A stretch of 60,840 nucleotides of DNA, taken from Bacteroidales bacterium (lineage in GTDB: Bacteria > Bacteroidota > Bacteroidia > Bacteroidales > GCA-2748055). Location of the stretch: NCBI GenBank assembly GCA_020636775.1, contig JACJXF010000015.1:1-60840 (forward strand), given 5' to 3'. The translations under genes and the position numbers were made by a program. Numbering within the stretch: position 1 is the first letter of the stretch; the number at the start of each line of letters is the position of its first letter. Below the pieces are notes generated by a model, which saw only the letters and a list, made by a program, of their open reading frames with translations, was not told the DNA's origin and searched no databases. Below, piece by piece: positions 33,881-42,241 of this stretch.

Positions 33881-34438
33881 TAACCATTTTCCGTGAAATG
33901 CAAATTCAGTTATGTTTTTTCTCAGTCTTGGGGCATTATGCCTTTTTTTAAGGTCTTCGGGAAGATTTTCTGTGCTGCCTTCATATCCAAGAGCAATCAT
34001 GGCGCCCGGTTCAAATCCGGAAGGTATTCCAAAAACCTCTTTCGCCTTAACAGTATCATAGCCTCCCATTGGATGGGTTGAAAGTCCTGATGATGTTGCC
34101 TGAAGCATAAGCATTGCAGTAGCCATTCCAAGGTCATGAAATGCAAAGCGGTTGCTCCTCCCCCTTTTGCTATCAATTACTTCAGTGAAACCAAGAATCA
34201 ATACCGGAGCTGTTGATGCCCATATTTTGTTCCCGTCCATAAGAAGATTATAAAGAATATCATATGATTCTTCACCCTTTCTGGCGTATATGTACCTCCA
34301 GGGCTGAGCATTGAAGCTTGAAGGAGCACGGCGGGCTGCATCGAATATGAGATTCAGCTTGCTGTCTTCTACCATTTTATCAGAAAAGGCAAAAATGCTC
34401 TTCCTGTTCTTTATGTTTTCATCAATAGTTTGTATCAT
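33863..34438 (-). CDS. Nitroreductase-family flavoprotein
   Basis: A 191-residue FMN-dependent nitroreductase-like protein. FMN phosphate-binding residues are in ENIKNRKSIFAFSD (the R-K-S motif), and the RRAPSSFNAQPWRYIYARK segment (about 36-54) is characteristic. The second half has DLGMATAMLMLQATSSGLSTHPMGGYD and GYEGSTENLPEDLKKRHNAPR. It should act as a dimer, reducing quinones, nitro compounds or similar electrophiles with NAD(P)H. It overlaps the TonB-receptor gene end by 18 bp in convergent orientation and follows the Nramp gene by 84 bp on the same strand. Confidence 0.9.
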   Translation of the reverse strand: MIQTIDENIKNRKSIFAFSDKMVEDSKLNLIFDAARRAPSSFNAQPWRYIYARKGEESYDILYNLLMDGNKIWASTAPVLILGFTEVIDSKRGRSNRFAFHDLGMATAMLMLQATSSGLSTHPMGGYDTVKAKEVFGIPSGFEPGAMIALGYEGSTENLPEDLKKRHNAPRLRKNITEFAFHGKWLSETGS

Positions 34439-34522
34439 AATATTGTATTCGTATTTTCAAAGGATGTTTTATAAGCAGGCTAGAAAAATTGAAAAGGAAA
34501 TTAGCTAAAAGACCTGTGTATT

Positions 34523-36385
34523 CTACTTTACAATGAGTAGGGGTATTTTTATTTCATGACGGACAGAGTCAAGGGTTGTACCGAAGATCAGGTCTTTTAG
34601 ACCCTTATGTCCGTGCACGCCCATTACCAGCAAATCAATATCCTGGGATTTTACAATCTTAACAATTTCAATGGCTGCATTTCCGAATCCAATCTGAACG
34701 TCGGCTTTATATCCGAGATCTTCAAGGTGCTGCCGGTAATTATTCAGACTGTCGAAATCAAGCTGTGTCTCATAGTCCATGGTATTCTTTCCAAGGTAAC
34801 GGGCTGCGGCGCTTTCAACCACATGTATGAAGGTATATTTTGCCGTTTTTCCTCCCTGATTGAGAGCAGACTTAATAATCTGCTGATCGTTCCCAAAGAA
34901 ATCGATGGCAACGGCAATATGCCTGTATCGGATAGATTCGATATCTGCAAAATCCATAGCCTGACCATGAGGAAGCTGTGTTTTCTTTTTGGCTGAAAAG
35001 TGTAGAAAAGGATGAACAAAAACGTAAACCAAAAGTGCAAGACAGGCAAGTGCAATGGGAATTACCAGAGTGTAGATCAGAATCCTGCCATTTCCGGCAG
35101 ACCCTATCCAGGCGGTAATCTCATCAAATACCAGGTGAATATTGAGGTAAACAATAATAATAGCACTTGCCCAGGCCAGGATTTTGACCCAGGGTTTTAT
35201 GGCAAATTCCTTCATCAGCTTTTTATCTGAGTTAAAATGAATAAGCGGAATTACGGCAAAGCCAAGCTGGAGACTCAAAACCACCTGACTCAAAATCAGC
35301 AGTTTACCAAGAGCTTCATCCCCAAAATATATAATGGTAAACAATGCCGGTACAATAGCCAGCAGGCGTGTTATTAATCTTCTGAGCCATGGCTGTATTC
35401 TCAGGTTCAGGTGTCCTTCCATCACAATCTGACCCGCCAGCGTTCCTGTAATTGTTGAACTCTGACCTGCAGCAATCAGAGCAATGGCAAAAAAAGTAGG
35501 CGCTGCTTTACCAAACAGGTTTTCAAGTAATTTTGAAGCATCCTGAATTTCGGCAATGTGATAGTATCCATTTACATAAAAAGCGCCTGCAGCAAGAACC
35601 AAAATAGCCGCATTTACAAAAAAGGCCAGATTGAGAGCAATGGTAGTATCAAATAAATTCATTTTTATGGCATTCTTCATTCCTGCGGAAGAACGTTCAA
35701 AATTCCTGGTCTGAACGAGGGATGAATGCAGATACAGATTATGAGGCATTACCGTTGCTCCTATTATTCCGATAGCAATATATAAGGCATCTCCGTTAAG
35801 TCCGGTTGGAATAAAGCCTTTTACCACATCACCGTAAACGGGTGAAATGATGATCATTTCAGCGAGGAAAGACATACCTATAATGAATACCAGGGAAACA
35901 ATAAAAACCTCCATGGTTCGCATTCCCCTGTTCAACAGAAACAACAATAGTATGGTGTCGAGCGCGGTGATACTTATACCCCAGATCAGAGGCATACCAA
36001 ACAACAGATTCAATCCAATTGCCATTCCGACTATTTCAGCAAGGTCGCAGGCAGCAATTGCTATTTCAGCAATAATATATAAAGGAATATTGGCCCATTT
36101 GGGATAGGCATTTTTGGATGCCTGAGCAAGATCCATCCCCCTTACAATACCCAGGCGGGCACTGAGTGACTGTAAAAGAACCGCAATAAGGTTTGACATG
36201 AGCAGAACCCAGATGAGTTTATACCCAAATTCAGACCCACCGGCAATATCGGTTGCCCAGTTCCCGGGATCCATATACCCAACACTCACAAGGTATGCCG
36301 GGCCAAGAAAAGCCAGAATTTTCCTCCAGCCCTTTTTGTCAGTGTTTACGGATGAGTGAACCTCGCTGAGTGATTCAGATTTCAT
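34523..36385 (-). CDS. Nramp manganese/iron transporter fused to UspA domain
   Basis: A 620-residue fusion. The N-terminal part, about 450 residues, is an Nramp/MntH proton-coupled Mn(II)/Fe(II) importer with the metal-site motif MDPGNWATDIAGG in helix 1 and MPHNLYLHSSLVQTR in helix 6. After the last membrane segment (about 440) a universal-stress-protein domain fills the last 140 residues: YRHIAVAIDFFGNDQQIIKSAL... and the ATP-binding-type loop GVHGHKGLKDLIFGTTLDSVRHEIKIPLLIVK. The Usp part may sense adenine nucleotides or stress and gate transport. ATG at MKSESLSEV is preferred to the TTG 19 codons earlier. It is upstream of the nitroreductase gene. Confidence 0.92.
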   Translation of the reverse strand: MKSESLSEVHSSVNTDKKGWRKILAFLGPAYLVSVGYMDPGNWATDIAGGSEFGYKLIWVLLMSNLIAVLLQSLSARLGIVRGMDLAQASKNAYPKWANIPLYIIAEIAIAACDLAEIVGMAIGLNLLFGMPLIWGISITALDTILLLFLLNRGMRTMEVFIVSLVFIIGMSFLAEMIIISPVYGDVVKGFIPTGLNGDALYIAIGIIGATVMPHNLYLHSSLVQTRNFERSSAGMKNAIKMNLFDTTIALNLAFFVNAAILVLAAGAFYVNGYYHIAEIQDASKLLENLFGKAAPTFFAIALIAAGQSSTITGTLAGQIVMEGHLNLRIQPWLRRLITRLLAIVPALFTIIYFGDEALGKLLILSQVVLSLQLGFAVIPLIHFNSDKKLMKEFAIKPWVKILAWASAIIIVYLNIHLVFDEITAWIGSAGNGRILIYTLVIPIALACLALLVYVFVHPFLHFSAKKKTQLPHGQAMDFADIESIRYRHIAVAIDFFGNDQQIIKSALNQGGKTAKYTFIHVVESAAARYLGKNTMDYETQLDFDSLNNYRQHLEDLGYKADVQIGFGNAAIEIVKIVKSQDIDLLVMGVHGHKGLKDLIFGTTLDSVRHEIKIPLLIVK

Positions 36386-36493
36386 AAATCTATCTTCTCT
36401 TAAAACTATATGCAAAAGTAAAAACTTCAGGCTATTCTGCAACTCCCTAATAATTGCGATTTTTACAGTGTTTTGGGAACAAATAAAGCTCGC

Positions 36494-37282
36494 CTAAAGA
36501 TCATTTTCTTTTTCAATTTTTTTAACCAATGCTGAAATAAATCGGGCCATATCGGCTCCGTCAATAACATCATGATCTAATAATACGGTAAGGTTAAGGA
36601 TTTCCCTTATCTCAATTTTATCATTATGAATTGCAGGTTTTTTAATAACAGGTCCAATTCCGAAACATATGGGGTGTATAGATAAGGGTACAAACCATGC
36701 ATTTACTTTTCCCATACCTCCTATTGATGTAATTGCCACATTTCCCATTTTTTTAAATGCAATTTTTGGGCGACGCAAAATATAACCCCATACGATTCTG
36801 CGAATAAATCCTGGAAAAAATGAATAAATTCTTTCAAGGAAACCAGGCTTTTTAAGGAGGACCATTTCTCCACTTTCAATTTTCTCATTCTTGGCTTTAA
36901 TTATCAGCGCTGTGATTTCTTCCGGAGTTTTAATATGTGTCTTATCAAGGACAAGGGGAAATGGCATTTTCAAACCATTTACCTCCTTTTCAACAAGGAG
37001 GGATACATTAATATCTTCGAAAATTATCAGTTTATTTTTCCCTAATCTGTATGCTGCAGAAGATTCATGTTCCTTTATTGAAGCAGAAATCTGACAAATC
37101 AGCCAGGCGATAAAACTGGTTTTGAATGAACTATCTTTTCGTCCGGATTTTAATTTTTCCCTAATGCCGGTAACATCAATTTCAAGCATTGCAGTTATGT
37201 AATGCTTTCGCCGGCTGATTTCGCAAATGTCAACAGTAGCAAGCCGGGAAGATGGAAAATATAAAGTTTTATAATCAATCAT
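36494..37282 (-). CDS. Stand-alone 2-oxoacid dehydrogenase E2-like acyltransferase domain
   Basis: A 262-residue protein with the chloramphenicol-acetyltransferase-like fold of E2 components (2-oxoacid_dh family). The catalytic H-x3-DG motif is present as DHDVIDGADMARF near residue 240. Also family-like are SSFKTSFIAWLICQIS (about 49-64) and VAITSIGGMGKVNAWFVPLSIHPICFGIGPV. No lipoyl domain and no peripheral-subunit-binding domain precede it, and no E1 or E3 gene is near. It therefore cannot be an ordinary E2; acyl transfer to some other CoA- or carrier-linked substrate is likely. The DUF2214 gene lies 111 bp upstream on the same strand. Confidence 0.8.
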   Translation of the reverse strand: MIDYKTLYFPSSRLATVDICEISRRKHYITAMLEIDVTGIREKLKSGRKDSSFKTSFIAWLICQISASIKEHESSAAYRLGKNKLIIFEDINVSLLVEKEVNGLKMPFPLVLDKTHIKTPEEITALIIKAKNEKIESGEMVLLKKPGFLERIYSFFPGFIRRIVWGYILRRPKIAFKKMGNVAITSIGGMGKVNAWFVPLSIHPICFGIGPVIKKPAIHNDKIEIREILNLTVLLDHDVIDGADMARFISALVKKIEKENDL

Positions 37283-37393
37283 GCTATGGAAATCTCTAAT
37301 AACGTAAGCATCCTAAATTCCGTGATTCTGGCATTTTTTATTGTCAACTCCTTATAAAATTGGTCAATAGCTATTTAATTTTTTAAAGTGAGG

Positions 37394-37834
37394 CTATAAA
37401 CCAATTCCATTTGCCATTAACACGGCCAGTAATGGTATAACAATTAAAATAATTACCTCAATCCAGATTAAGATATGAATTGTTTTAAAATCAGGGACTG
37501 TAATAACATCTTCTTTTACCTTTCGAAGCTTGAAAAATCGAACTGAGGGAAAAATGGACAGAAGGCCGATTATCACAAAAAGGGTAAGTTTCAGATGAAA
37601 CAGAGGATTTTTTAAATAGAAATTACTTCCCTTTCCAAAAGATATCAGGAGCAATAAACCCGTTATGATAACGACTACTGTGGAGATTCCAAAGACTAAA
37701 TCTACCCTGCGAATTAATTTCAAAGCTGATGCCGGCATTTTTTCACTAATGAGTATTAGTTCAGAAATGACCGATGAAAACACCATAAAAATGGCAATAA
37801 AATGAAGATAGGTTACAATTGAATATGTCCACAT
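37394..37834 (-). CDS. DUF2214 family membrane protein
   Basis: A 146-residue integral membrane protein with four predicted helices (about 7-27, 47-65, 83-101 and 121-141). It matches the DUF2214 pattern: YLHFIAIFMVFSSVISELI in helix 1 with a conserved His, and RRVDLVFGISTVVVIITGLLLL in helix 2. A second conserved His is in the PLFHLKLTLF segment, so haem binding is conceivable but not shown. The gene is AT-rich and lies between the GH43-like gene and the E2-like gene; no functional link is apparent. Confidence 0.75.
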   Translation of the reverse strand: MWTYSIVTYLHFIAIFMVFSSVISELILISEKMPASALKLIRRVDLVFGISTVVVIITGLLLLISFGKGSNFYLKNPLFHLKLTLFVIIGLLSIFPSVRFFKLRKVKEDVITVPDFKTIHILIWIEVIILIVIPLLAVLMANGIGL

Positions 37835-37908
37835 AACACTGATTATTATAAGGTTAACTTTAATCTAAAAACAATATTTTACGATTCGGCATGCAGTTTC
37901 AGGGCTGT

Positions 37909-39753
37909 TTAGTTTACATATTGTTTAGCTGAAATCCCATTCCCGTTAAAGGCTTCAACTGCAAAATAATATTTTTGTCCCTTATTCAGCGCTCTCAGTT
38001 CGTAAGTGTTCTCTTTATATATCATAACAGAATTGTTGAGCTTATTGTTTTCGATTCCCCAATAAAGTGTATAACCCTGAGCATTATCGACGGAGTTCCA
38101 GGATAAAAGAGCATTTCTATCATCCTTTCCGCGGACATATGAAAAGTTTAAAGGAGTTGCAGGAACTTTTCCTGATCCTTTACCAAAAATCCTGAAACCG
38201 GAAATTGCAAGGTTTAAGGTGGGGACGTGAATATTTGAATATTTTATATATCGCGCTTTCACGGGATTACTGAGCTCTATATAGGCATTTGGCCGGTCGT
38301 GTTTTGTGCCAGTACCGTCAAAAGCGACTTCCCAGTTTTGTCGGTCGAGCGAATATTCAATTTTAAACTGATGGTAAAGCGTATCAGGCTTTCCGAATAT
38401 ATTGGAATTAAAATCATGATAATTAATCTGTACAGCAAAAACCTGGGCAGTGTCCTGTAAATCAATCTCAAGCCACTCATTTGTTCCGTTGGTTTTTGCC
38501 AGCCAGAAGGTCTGAATATTCTCATCAGCAACATTGGCAGGATTATAAGTAACATTTTCCACAGGGAGTTGCCATCCTCCTTCGCTTGCATCTATGCGTC
38601 GCATCACTTCAAACTCTTTTACAGAAGAAGCGGTGACAGGTTTCTCAAATGACAGCAGCATCCATTGCGGGAATGCATCATGATTTTCGTTCTTTTTAAG
38701 ACCGGGGATAAAATGAGGATAATCTCCATAGGAAGAGTTAACAAACATCTGGCCCTCAACATCAAATCCAGCGGGGAACATTACTATCCGTCGTTCGTAC
38801 TGATAATTTACTGATATCCTCGAAGTCGCGAAATGCCAGTATTCACCGAAATTATCCTTCACTGTGCTGCCATGCCCTGCTCCGACAACAAATCCTCCGG
38901 GTTTATAGGATACAGGGTTATAAGCTTCGTAGCTAAAAGGTCCAAGGGGATGATCTCCCACATAAACACCGTCGGCATATACATTCCACTGTGTTCCCGG
39001 AGCGGCATACTGCAGATAGTACTTACCATTGTGTTTTGTCATCCATGCACCCTCTATAAATGGATTTATTTCACTTATATGATTTTCTCCGAATCGCTCC
39101 CAGCCATGCTCCCCGGAATTTAGATTAATCAGTTCGACCGGTTTTCCAATGGGAAGGAAATAATTCTTCGGATCCAGTTCAACTCCTACAATCGGAAAGG
39201 TGTTGGATGAACCCTCGTATATGTAAATTCTTCCGTCGTCATCAACAAAAATAGCCGGATCGTGCAGGGTAAGGGGTATTAATGCCGGCTGAGCCTGCCA
39301 GTTACCCTTTAATGGGTTGTTTGCTGATAAGAGTGACATATAGCCACAAGGATTTCCCAGCAGCAGAATAGCCGAATCGAGCGGCCAGGCACCAGGTGCA
39401 TTTGTTGATTCAAAATACCAGCGCTGAGGACGAACAAATTCCCAGTTGCTTAGATCCTTAGAATGCCAGTATCCCAGAGAGCGGGTTACAAACAGATAAT
39501 ATTCATTTTTATAGTTTACAATAGCCGGATCAGCCCCGGACCGATAGGAAATACCATTGGCAGTATTGACAATCGAATAGGTGTAATCAATATCTATGGG
39601 ATTGCAGTATGTTTGACGATGGGAATTTATAATTTCTGTAGTATTTCCGTTTTGAGTATTCTTACATGACTGAACCATTAATGCAATTATGCAAATTGTT
39701 AGTATTGTACTTAAATTTAATAACAGACCGGACTTCGGTTTTGACTTTTTCAT
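37909..39753 (-). CDS. GH43-like lipoprotein with F5/8-type C and FN3 domains
   Basis: A 614-residue probable outer-surface lipoprotein (lipobox VQSC, Cys30). The N-terminal five-bladed propeller carries GH43-type acidic residues: general base Asp75 in SGADPAIVNYKNEYYLF, pKa-modulating Asp165 in LHDPAIFVDDDGRIYIYEG and acid Glu234 in PFIEGAWMTKHNGKYYLQY. An F5/8-type C (CBM32-like) module covers about 385-525 (NVADENIQTFWLAKTNGTNEWLEIDLQD) and an FN3 module about 533-614. It should hydrolyse arabinan-, xylan- or galactan-like side chains. It is followed at once by stop-proximal spacer and is downstream of the deacetylase gene on the same strand (32 bp apart), so both may be cotranscribed. Confidence 0.88.
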   Translation of the reverse strand: MKKSKPKSGLLLNLSTILTICIIALMVQSCKNTQNGNTTEIINSHRQTYCNPIDIDYTYSIVNTANGISYRSGADPAIVNYKNEYYLFVTRSLGYWHSKDLSNWEFVRPQRWYFESTNAPGAWPLDSAILLLGNPCGYMSLLSANNPLKGNWQAQPALIPLTLHDPAIFVDDDGRIYIYEGSSNTFPIVGVELDPKNYFLPIGKPVELINLNSGEHGWERFGENHISEINPFIEGAWMTKHNGKYYLQYAAPGTQWNVYADGVYVGDHPLGPFSYEAYNPVSYKPGGFVVGAGHGSTVKDNFGEYWHFATSRISVNYQYERRIVMFPAGFDVEGQMFVNSSYGDYPHFIPGLKKNENHDAFPQWMLLSFEKPVTASSVKEFEVMRRIDASEGGWQLPVENVTYNPANVADENIQTFWLAKTNGTNEWLEIDLQDTAQVFAVQINYHDFNSNIFGKPDTLYHQFKIEYSLDRQNWEVAFDGTGTKHDRPNAYIELSNPVKARYIKYSNIHVPTLNLAISGFRIFGKGSGKVPATPLNFSYVRGKDDRNALLSWNSVDNAQGYTLYWGIENNKLNNSVMIYKENTYELRALNKGQKYYFAVEAFNGNGISAKQYVN

Positions 39754-39785
39754 TTTTTTTAATTTAATAGATAAATTACCCGTAA

Positions 39786-40445
39786 CTAGATCTTACTCAA
39801 GTACTCTTCCAGGCTGATGACTGAGATTCCTTCTTCCTCAAATTCGCCCAGTAAGATATCCAGAGCTTCAACACTGGAAGTGTTGAGATGGAAAAGGATA
39901 ACCGGAATTTTCGCCTTAGATTGCAGGCTGGTATGATAATAGTTTAAAACCTGCCGGGTAGTCACCTTATCATTCCATTCTTCTGCGCTTAAGTCCCACA
40001 TAATAATGGTATACCCTTTTTGAATGAGAAATCTTCTCTGATCAGAACCGATTTTTCCAAAGGGGGGTCTGAAATAATGCGGATTTGAGGGCTGCAGACT
40101 ATCAATTATTTCCTGTGTTTGCAGTATTTCCTTATCAAATATTTCCGACAGATTGTTTTTTAAAATATTAATGTGAGAATAAGTGTGATTGCCCATTACC
40201 TGTTCAACAGATATACGTTCGGCAATTTCAGGATATGCCCTTAGCGCCTCCCCTATACAAAAAAAAGTAGCTTTAACATGATGTTTATCAAGAATATCCA
40301 GTATCTGCACTACATTTTCAGGGAAATTCGGAGCATCATCAAAGCTAAGTACTACCTCATTAACCAGGTAGATTTTCTCTTTGCTGCATGAAGAGAGAAC
40401 GGCAACAATAATTGACAGAAACAATATTTGCTTAAAATATTTCAC
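39786..40445 (-). CDS. Polysaccharide deacetylase lipoprotein
   Basis: A 219-residue NodB-homology (CE4) protein. The signal peptide ends LSSC with lipidated Cys20. Motif 1 is LSFDDAPN (Asp36, Asp37; the usual form is TFDDGP), motif 2 is NHTYSH (His87, His91), and motif 3 is RPPFGKIG. The three metal ligands Asp-His-His are therefore present. The start is GTG: the only nearby ATG is out of frame. It should deacetylate a surface or extracellular glycan. The GH43-like gene follows 32 bp downstream. Confidence 0.87.
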   Translation of the reverse strand: MKYFKQILFLSIIVAVLSSCSKEKIYLVNEVVLSFDDAPNFPENVVQILDILDKHHVKATFFCIGEALRAYPEIAERISVEQVMGNHTYSHINILKNNLSEIFDKEILQTQEIIDSLQPSNPHYFRPPFGKIGSDQRRFLIQKGYTIIMWDLSAEEWNDKVTTRQVLNYYHTSLQSKAKIPVILFHLNTSSVEALDILLGEFEEEGISVISLEEYLSKI

Positions 40446-40927
40446 ATTATTTGTTTTTCTGGCTCAGTCAGTAAACAGGGATTTCTTATGATATTGGCTT
40501 CTTCAATTACTGCTAAGTTTTTACAATAAATTATATCTAGCTAATTATGAATCCTTTATATTTTTTTAAGGCTTCAGGTATTAAAATTTTTTGCGATTAA
40601 ACATGAACGATTCAGCTGGAAAACAAAGGTATTCTTAAGTAAAATTGCTCTGAATAAAATTATACAATTACATGGAAAAAATTGTCTCCCCTTAAAATAA
40701 TAATAATTAAACTATCTGATGACTTGCAAGAGTCCCTGTCTCTTATATTTCCTCATAATAATTATTTTCAGTATTAAATCGCTTCAGAATATTCTGTTTT
40801 CGAACTGAAAATCCAGTATTCCCTTTTGAAAATTAAGCCGGTCAAAGCCCGTAAATACGTAAATTATGATTATTTTCGCTCCGTATAAAATGACTTATTG
40901 ATGTTTAACAATTAAATCCGTTTTTGA
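40446..40927. other. Gene-free AT-rich spacer between deacetylase and ornithine aminotransferase
   Basis: About 480 bp without a credible coding region. It holds the divergent control regions of the deacetylase and rocD genes. A minus-strand TACCTTTG (40624-40631) is a possible -7 box for the deacetylase but would give a leader of about 180 nt. I see no riboswitch-like conserved core, tRNA or strong hairpin. Confidence 0.5.
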
Positions 40928-42139
40928 ATGAAAAGCCAGGATTATATCGCCAGAGAAGATAAATACGGTGCACATAACTACCATCCCCTGCCCGTTGTTC
41001 TTGATAAAGGGGAAGGTGTATTTGTCTGGGATGTGGAAGGAAAAAGATATTTCGATTTTCTGTCTGCATACTCAGCAGTAAATCAGGGACACTGCAACCC
41101 AAAGATTGTTGATGCCATGATTGCTCAGACAAAAAAACTTACACTGACTTCCAGGGCATTTTATAACAGCGTACTTGGGGAATATGAAGAATTTGTGACG
41201 AAGTTTTTTGGGTATGACAAAGTTTTACCCATGAATTCCGGTGCCGAAGGTGATGAAACTGCGCTTAAAATATGCCGCAAATGGGCCTATGAGAAAAAGG
41301 GCATTGCCGAAAACCAGGCTAAAATCATTGTTTGCGAAAACAACTTTCATGGTCGTACCATAACCATTGTTTCCATGTCGACCGATCCTGATTCCTATGC
41401 AGGTTTTGGACCTTTTACTCCCGGATTTGTTAAAATACCCTATAATGATATTCCTGCTCTCAAAAAGGCACTTGAAGATCCCAATGTTGCAGGTTTTCTT
41501 GTTGAACCGATTCAGGGTGAGGCCGGAGTTTATGTGCCTGATGATGGCTATCTAAAAACAGCCTATGATTTATGTAAGGCAAAAAATGTTTTGTTTATTG
41601 CTGACGAAGTGCAGACAGGAATTGGACGTACCGGAAAACTTCTGGCATGCGATCATGAAGGTGTGAGACCGGATATTCTGATCCTTGGAAAAGCACTGTC
41701 AGGTGGCTTATATCCTGTTTCTGCAGTGCTGGCAGATAACGATATTATGATGGTTATTAAACCTGGTGAACACGGTTCTACCTTTGGAGGGAATCCTGTT
41801 GCTGCCAAGGTTGCCATTGCTGCACTCAGTGTAATAAGGGATGAGAAACTGGCTGAGAACTCAGAGCGACTGGGTAAAATATTCAGGGAAAAACTAAAAC
41901 AGGTGAAATCGCCCCGTATCGAACTGGTAAGGGGAAAAGGTCTGCTCAATGCGGTTGTAATCAAAGCTATGGGTGGTAAAACTGCCTGGGACGTTTGTCT
42001 GGCACTTAAGGAAAATGGTTTGCTGGCAAAGCCCACCCACGGACATATTATCCGTTTTGCACCCCCACTCGTAATTACTGAAGCTCAGCTAAACGAAGCC
42101 ATTGATATCATAATTAAAACCATTCAGGAATTCGACTAG
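40928..42139 (+). CDS. rocD: Ornithine aminotransferase
   Basis: A 403-residue class III PLP aminotransferase that converts ornithine and 2-oxoglutarate to glutamate-5-semialdehyde and glutamate. Ornithine-specific landmarks are KYGAHNYHPLPVVLDKGEGVFVWDVEGKRYFDFLSAYSAVNQGHCNP at the N-terminus, where the conserved N-Y-x-P-L region binds ornithine, then NSGAEGDETALK, FHGRTITIVSMSTD, ADEVQTGIGRTG and the PLP Lys255 in LILGKALSGG. It stands alone between a long spacer and a strong terminator. It could serve proline synthesis or arginine breakdown. Confidence 0.95.
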   Translation: MKSQDYIAREDKYGAHNYHPLPVVLDKGEGVFVWDVEGKRYFDFLSAYSAVNQGHCNPKIVDAMIAQTKKLTLTSRAFYNSVLGEYEEFVTKFFGYDKVLPMNSGAEGDETALKICRKWAYEKKGIAENQAKIIVCENNFHGRTITIVSMSTDPDSYAGFGPFTPGFVKIPYNDIPALKKALEDPNVAGFLVEPIQGEAGVYVPDDGYLKTAYDLCKAKNVLFIADEVQTGIGRTGKLLACDHEGVRPDILILGKALSGGLYPVSAVLADNDIMMVIKPGEHGSTFGGNPVAAKVAIAALSVIRDEKLAENSERLGKIFREKLKQVKSPRIELVRGKGLLNAVVIKAMGGKTAWDVCLALKENGLLAKPTHGHIIRFAPPLVITEAQLNEAIDIIIKTIQEFD

Positions 42140-42166
42140 CCCAAGTGCTTCGATGCATAAATTTTT

Positions 42167-42208
42167 AGCACCCTGTTTAACTTTTTGTTTGGCAGGGTGT
42201 TGTTTTTT
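42167..42208 (+). terminator. Intrinsic terminator after rocD
   Basis: AGCACCCTG and CAGGGTGTT pair over nine positions (one G-T wobble); an inner AAC/GTT pairs further inside the loop. The stem is followed by G and six T. It lies 28 bp past the rocD stop and before the M13 peptidase ATG. Confidence 0.75.
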
Positions 42209-42241
42209 GCAGAAGCTTACAAATATCTAATTTATTTATTC

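Noticed and set aside
34607..34996. 129-codon open frame antisense to the UspA part of the Nramp fusion
   Set aside because: Opposite-strand shadow of a conserved domain; composition not protein-like.
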